This document shows, one piece after another, positions 59,319 to 64,000 of a stretch of 64,000 nucleotides of DNA (within the stretch, counting starts at the first letter, position 1; every line of letters begins with the position of its first letter). The stretch comes from Pterois miles. Lineage: Eukaryota; Chordata; Actinopteri; Perciformes; Scorpaenidae. The notes under the pieces were generated by a model, which did no database searches, was not told the origin of the DNA, and worked only from the letters and a program-made list of their open reading frames with translations. A program made the translations under genes and the position numbers. The stretch spans positions 3,304,501 through 3,368,500 of the forward strand of contig CAMQGK010000147.1 in NCBI GenBank assembly GCA_947000775.1. The letters are read 5' to 3'.

Positions 59319-60178
59319 ACCACGGTGCTGCGTTCACTGTCCCCAGTTCGCCGTCAGGACAGTTACTGTCGCAGCCACGGTGCTGCGTTCACTGTCCCCA
59401 GTTCACCGTCAGGAGAGTTACTGTCGCAGCCACGGTGCTGCGTTCACTGTCCCCAGTTCACCGTCAGGAGAGTTACTGTCGCAGCCACGGTGCTGCGTTC
59501 ACTGTCCCCAGTTCGCCGTCAGGACAGTTACTGTCGCAGCCACGGTGCTGCGTTCACTGTCCCCAGTTCACCGTCAGGAGAGTTACTGTAGCAGCCACGG
59601 TGCTGCGTTCACTGTCCCCAGTTCACCGTCAGGAGAGTTACTGTCGCAGCCACGGTGCTGCGTTCACTGTCCCCAGTTCGCCGTCAGGACAGTTACTGTC
59701 GCAGCCACGGTGCTGCGTTCACTGTCCCCAGTTCGCCGTCAGGACAGTTACTGTCGCAGCCACGGTGCTGCGTTCACTGTCCCCTGTTCACCGTCAGGAG
59801 AGTTACAGTCGCAGCCACGGTGCTGCGTTCACTGTCCCCTGTTCACCGTCAGGAGAGTTACTGTAGCAGCTGTGGTGCTGTGACGCTGTGAGCGTAGCTG
59901 TAGCAGACAGTGTGTGTGATCTGTCGGTGAATAAATGCTACGAGGCTACAAGCTACAACTCCTCAGCTGGAAGTCCAGAGCCAACTTCCTGTATCCGCTC
60001 CGGCTCTCTTAAGGTGGATTCTTAAGGTGGACCAGCTTTTCTCTATATGTGATGAGCTGCTCCTCTGAGCTCTTCTCAGCTTTTTAATGAATTATTAATA
60101 TTTCCGCTGACTGTTTAAAACCTACAGCGTCGGTTAAAATGCTTAATGTCGGTGAAACGGTTAATTATTAACATCCCT
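59319..60178 (+). mobile_element. Minisatellite-bearing transposon, second copy (left part missing)
   Basis: About ten units of the 55-bp repeat (59319-59880, CACGGTGCTGCGTTCACTGT + CCCCAGTTCACCGTCAGGAG + AGTTACTGTCGCAGC) are followed by the unique flank shared with the intron 1 copy. The copy ends in TAATTATTAACATCCCTC, the mirror of the AGAGATGTTAATTA start of the copy at 61786. Several units carry AGGACAG in place of AGGAGAG. Long frames here are translations of the repeat, not genes. Confidence 0.7.
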
Positions 60179-60312
60179 CACTGTGATTATTAGCTGTAAT
60201 ATCTTTTTTTAGATAGACTTTGAGTCTGCAGTGAGGTTGGGACTGAACTGGACAGTCTGCGGCTCTAATCATACCTGCTGGAGGATAAAGTGCAAACCTG
60301 GCAACCCGCTGC

Positions 60313-60387
60313 ATGAAGCTTAGCAGCAGCACCGTCCTCCTCCACCTCCTCTCTTTCCAGACCTTTCCATCCTCCATGTCTCCAGCG
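60313..60387 (+). CDS. Candidate exon 1 of a small secreted protein
   Basis: Twenty-five codons from ATG read as a plausible signal peptide, MKLSSSTVLLHLLSF followed by QTFPSSMSPA. They stop at a strong donor, CCAGCG|GTGAGT, in phase 0. The surroundings (60300-60545) are GC-richer than the neighbouring DNA. The only candidate partner exon is at 62942. I do not recognise the protein, and the whole model may be chance. Confidence 0.25.
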
Positions 60388-61140
60388 GTGAGTGATAATT
60401 CAACTCCAAACTTCAGTGTTTGTCGCCGTTTCAGGCTCGTTTTCCCTCCGTCGTGTTCATTTATTCAGGCTGCGTCGTTCAGAGCAGCAGCGACTCCCAC
60501 GCTGTACGCTCAGCGTGGAAACAGACATTATTTAGGTGTTTGTGTCTGACATACAGGAGGCGGTGTGTTGAAGCGGACAAACAGCTGGACAGTATGTGAC
60601 CGACTGTACTGCCACGTGTCCTGCAGGTTCACAGTGGAGGTGAAGCAGCTGTTTACTGTCTCACAGGTTTTCACTTAAAAACATGAACTGAAGTTCATTT
60701 TAATACCTAATTTATGCTCCTTATGAAAGCAGCGTTAAGATAGTAACAACCCACCTCTGTTTTAACTGCATTTTACTGTTTGTGCCTCATTATTTGCAGC
60801 ATATGTTTGTGTTCATGCAATCTATTAACTCTTTAATATTTTATCTCTACAAAATTAATTAGAGTATTAGAATATTAACTATTAGGATTTACTTCCATCT
60901 AAGACTACATATGGACCTAGATGATGGATATCATAATGTACCAGTCTGTTATAACTGTTAGTATTTGTCTTTACCCACTTAGTCATTATATCCACATTAA
61001 GGATGCTTATCAAAAATGTCATTGTGTATATTTTATAATCCTATAATATAATTGCAGTATTAATATTGAGGTATTCAGTCGAAAGTATCATGATATCTCA
61101 GCCCTCCTTTCATCATCACTTCATCATTAGCAGTCTAAAA

Positions 61141-61260
61141 TAGGGATGCACCGATCCGGCTTCTTCAGTCCCGATACCGATAGTGGTACCCGGGCTTTGG
61201 GTGTCGGCGGTGCCGAGTACTGATCCGATACCAGAGTTGAGCTGACTGCCTCACTGTGAG
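61141..61260 (+). mobile_element. Left end of an hAT-like element
   Basis: TAGGGATGCACCGATCCGGC, TTCTTCAGTCCCGATACCGA, and GAGTACTGATCCGATACCAG are the start blocks of a dispersed vertebrate hAT-like family. The matching right end (GGATCGGTGCATCCCTA) is not found nearby, so the copy is truncated or rearranged. Nothing else is supported between 60550 and 61780. Confidence 0.5.
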
Positions 61261-61785
61261 GAAGTCACTGGGATCATTTTAAGTGTACGACAACATCAGG
61301 CTAGACATGAACATTACTAACTTTGTACAACAAAATCTAACAAACAAACACATACTGTAGATTTACTGTTATTTATTATTAATATAATACACCAGCATCC
61401 CCGGCAACTTCAAAACTAACAGGAACTACAATTCAGGTGTAACTGGCCTTTCACATAGACCGTGACAACAGCACCACGGCACTCTGAAGCCCACTATTAA
61501 CGGCTTGCAACAAGAGCTTTTTGCTGCACTGAGCAAAGTGTGCAACAGAGCGGTGAGTTCAGACTGGTTGACCTTTGAACAGCGGCGAGAGCAACGCATC
61601 TGTGTCAAAGGCCCAGAAATCTTTTAATGCAGCGACAAATTGGTCAAAACTTAAACAGGAAATTACGATTACAGTATATAATGTATACAGCATACACTGA
61701 TCAGGACAGCATGGGCACCCTGACCAGTCTGCAGCTACGCAGCCCCATAAACAACAAACTGAGATGCTTCTGGTTGGTCTGATTA

Positions 61786-62645
61786 GAGATGTTAATTAAA
61801 AAAAAAAAATTCTGAACCAATAACCAACCCTCGTTAATCGATTATTAACTGACAAGATTTGTGCCTCATTTGCAGCGGTGCAACAGCTGCAGTGTATGAG
61901 CCAATGGTTCACCATCAGAAGAGTTACTGTAGCAGCCACGGTGCTGCGTTCACTGTCTCCAGTTCACTGTCAGGAGAGTTACTGTAGCAGCCACGGTGCT
62001 GCGTTCACTGTCTTCAGTTCACCGTCAGGAGAGTTACTGTAGCAGCCACGGTGCTGCGTTCACTGTCTCCAGTTCACTGTCAGGAGAGTTACTGTAGCAG
62101 CCACGGTGCTGCGTTGTCACTGTCTCCAGTTCACTGTCAGGAGAGTTACTGTAGCAGCCACGGTGCTGCGTTCACTGTCTCCAGTTCACTGTCAGGAGAG
62201 TTACTGTAGCAGCCACGGTGCTGCGTTCACTGTCTCCAGTTCACCGTCAGCATGGTGCTGCGTTCACTGTCTCCATTTCACTATCAGAAGAGTTACTGTA
62301 GCAGCCACGGTGCTGCGTTTACTGTCTCCCAGTTCACCGTCAGGAGAGTTACTGTAGCAGCCACGGTGCTGCGTTTACTGTCTCCAGTTCACCGTCAGGA
62401 GAGTTACTGTACCAGCCATGGTGCTGCGTTTACTGTCCCCAGTTCACTATCAGGAGAGTTACTGTAGCAGCCATGGTGCTGCGTTCACTGTCTCCAGTTC
62501 ACCGTCAGCATGGTGCTGCGTTCACTGTCTCCAGTTCACCGTCAACATGGTGCTGCGTTCACTGTCTCCAGTTCACCGTCAACATGGTGCTGCGTTCACT
62601 GTCTCCAGTTCACCGTCAGGAGAGTTACTGTAGCAACCACGGCCC
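61786..62645 (+). mobile_element. Minisatellite-bearing transposon, third copy (right part missing)
   Basis: The left end AGAGATGTTAATTA and AACCAACCCTCGTTAATCGA is followed by the unique flank and then about thirteen 55-bp units from 61905. Towards the right, four units are shortened to about 33 bp by loss of the AGGAGAGTTACTGTAGCAGC segment (62249, 62509, 62542, 62575). The array stops in non-repeat DNA at about 62645. Confidence 0.7.
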
Positions 62646-62941
62646 CATTGTCATGATACCTGATCCAGCTATTTGAGTCATTATTGACCTCAGGGTTTTT
62701 TTTTTGTTTTTTTTTACAACCCACCTGTATATGTATTTATGTTATTGTGTATGTCTTCTCTTGAAATTTATTTTTTATATGCACAAAAAATAAATTCCTA
62801 AAGCCTGATTTTGAACATCCTTTTTAGTGTTTACATATTTTACTTTAAGCTCCAGCTGATGTACTCGTGTTGTGTGTATGTTTTATTCTTCTTTGTGTTT
62901 CTTCCTCTCTGTTCATATGAACCATGCGCCTCCTCGCCCAG

Positions 62942-63115
62942 TTCAGCCCGGTGCTTCATACTGGGTGTTGGTGCAGGCTGAGGAGGCAGAGCAGAGCAGT
63001 GGTGAAGCCCATTCCACCCTCGGCTGCAGCGTGGCCCCGCGGTGGAAGAGATCCCTGCTACAACACAGCCGCCGTCCGGTTCGGCTCATTGAGACATAAC
63101 AGACGGCGATATTAG
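62942..63115 (+). CDS. Candidate exon 2 of a small secreted protein
   Basis: After a pyrimidine-rich stretch and CTCGCCCAG, 57 codons run to TAG, in phase with the candidate first exon at 60313. It is Arg- and Ala-rich with three cysteines (TGCWCRLRRQ, GGRDPCYNTA) and ends RHNRRRY. The local sequence is GC-rich. No domain or family is recognised, and a different frame (ending RRPVRLIET) is also open here, so coding is doubtful. Confidence 0.22.
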   Translation, partial: FSPVLHTGCWCRLRRQSRAVVKPIPPSAAAWPRGGRDPCYNTAAVRFGSLRHNRRRY

Positions 63116-63226
63116 CGCCTTCTGAAATACCACATATCTCTGTACTTTCTCCTGCATGCTTGTTGTGCTTCTCTTATTTAAAAACAGACGAGTGTACAGA
63201 AAGAGAGCGAAAACCATGTTCACCAT

Positions 63227-63229
<3 letters not shown>

Positions 63230-63269
<40 letters not shown>
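63230..63269. repeat. (CT)n microsatellite
   Basis: A TC dinucleotide run of about 40 bp ends CTCTCAG|GGAGATC, which looks like a splice acceptor, although no confirmed exon follows. From 63270 to 64000 the sequence is AT-rich and no gene is seen. Confidence 0.9.
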
Positions 63270-64000
63270 GGAGATCAACGCTGACGTCGCCGTCTGTCCG
63301 TTATCATTCGTTTCAACTACTGTAATAAATGTTAACTATTGTTCATTGTTGACTGTTCACTCATGATAAAAACAGCATTCACTGATGAAATTTTGTTTTT
63401 CTCCACTTCCAGCATATAAATATATACAAATAGAGAAATCAAAACAAATATACACATAACAGTACAAATAATAATGCTGAAAAATAAATAGGATCTATGC
63501 AAATAATATAAATCCATGCATTTATAAAAATATTATATAGTGTAAAATATGAACATCAGTTTAAATGTTCCATATAAATAAATGCAGTGTTAATGCCGGA
63601 GTAAAATAGATTATTACATAGCTGAATTATTGTACAGTTAAGTCAGTATTTAACAGTTAGAAATATAATAAATTATGGGGCTGATAGGAGTAAAAAAAAA
63701 AAACAAAAAAAACAAACAAAAGAATTATTATAGTCTAATTTCTAGACTAGATGAAGCTATATTTGATCCTAAACACAATCTGTTTACTTTATGTTGTTGA
63801 TGTCTGTTTGACAGTTAAGCAGAATAAATTAAATGTCGTAGTTTGAGCAGTTTCCCCATCGACTGGTTTGGGATGCTGCTTAATGTGGTGGACATCCGTC
63901 CAAATGCACAGAGTGGAAGCAGGTAGAGAGACGGTGTATGTGGTTTAGAGTCAGTTTAGGTCTGGTAATATTACGGATTGATTACATCACTGTTCACTAT

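Noticed and set aside
59165..59891. Overlapping frames up to 233 codons (CCVHCPQFTVRRVTVAATVLRS and similar)
   Set aside because: All three frames are open because the 55-bp repeat contains no stop. The same peptides appear on the opposite strand at 48880-49887 and again at 62106-62676. It is repeat, not protein.
62942..63115. RFamide-type peptide reading of the segment TAAVRFGS
   Set aside because: The VRFG is not followed by a dibasic cleavage site (it reads GSLR) and no known RFamide precursor resembles the rest.

Overview
This window is nuclear DNA of a ray-finned fish, most likely a percomorph teleost. Short exons sit in long introns with GT/AG borders. The spliced proteins are vertebrate SERINC3 and LSM3, and the rest is crowded with tRNA-headed SINEs, hAT-like foldbacks and tandem repeats typical of such genomes. 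There is no operon structure, CRISPR array or bacterial feature.

Layout. (1) 1-7 kb, plus strand: the 3' part of an immunoglobulin-superfamily gene. Five phase-1 exons encode an Ig domain, a transmembrane segment and three more Ig domains ending in a stop. The 5' end lies outside the window. (2) 7-13 kb: no gene; nested transposon remnants, AT-rich DNA and a 66-bp tandem repeat. (3) 13.1-52.7 kb, minus strand: a complete ten-exon SERINC3 gene. The exons splice in frame to 479 codons from MGAVLGAF to a C-terminus ending TNRDFS. Intron 9 is about 23.8 kb and consists almost entirely of a 37-bp satellite, roughly 630 units. A smaller array of the same family lies in intron 7 in the opposite orientation, so exons 8 and 9 sit between inverted arrays. 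(4) 55.4-58.3 kb, minus strand: a complete four-exon LSM3 gene (102 aa) with a 56-bp duplication over its start and promoter. (5) 58.4-64 kb: repeats, including two copies of a 55-bp minisatellite-bearing element (a third, inverted, is in SERINC3 intron 1), one clean hAT-like insertion with an 8-bp target duplication, and a weak candidate for a small two-exon secreted protein.

SERINC3 (a multipass membrane protein), LSM3 (spliceosome and mRNA decay) and the Ig receptor have no evident shared pathway; they are simply neighbours. The most unusual feature is the SERINC3 intron satellite: its size, the dyad symmetry kept in its variable core, its higher-order duplications, its inverted partner array and related arrays in the neighbouring Ig gene. 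Exon borders were set by reading frame and splice consensus by eye. Repeat family names are kept generic where no library search was possible.
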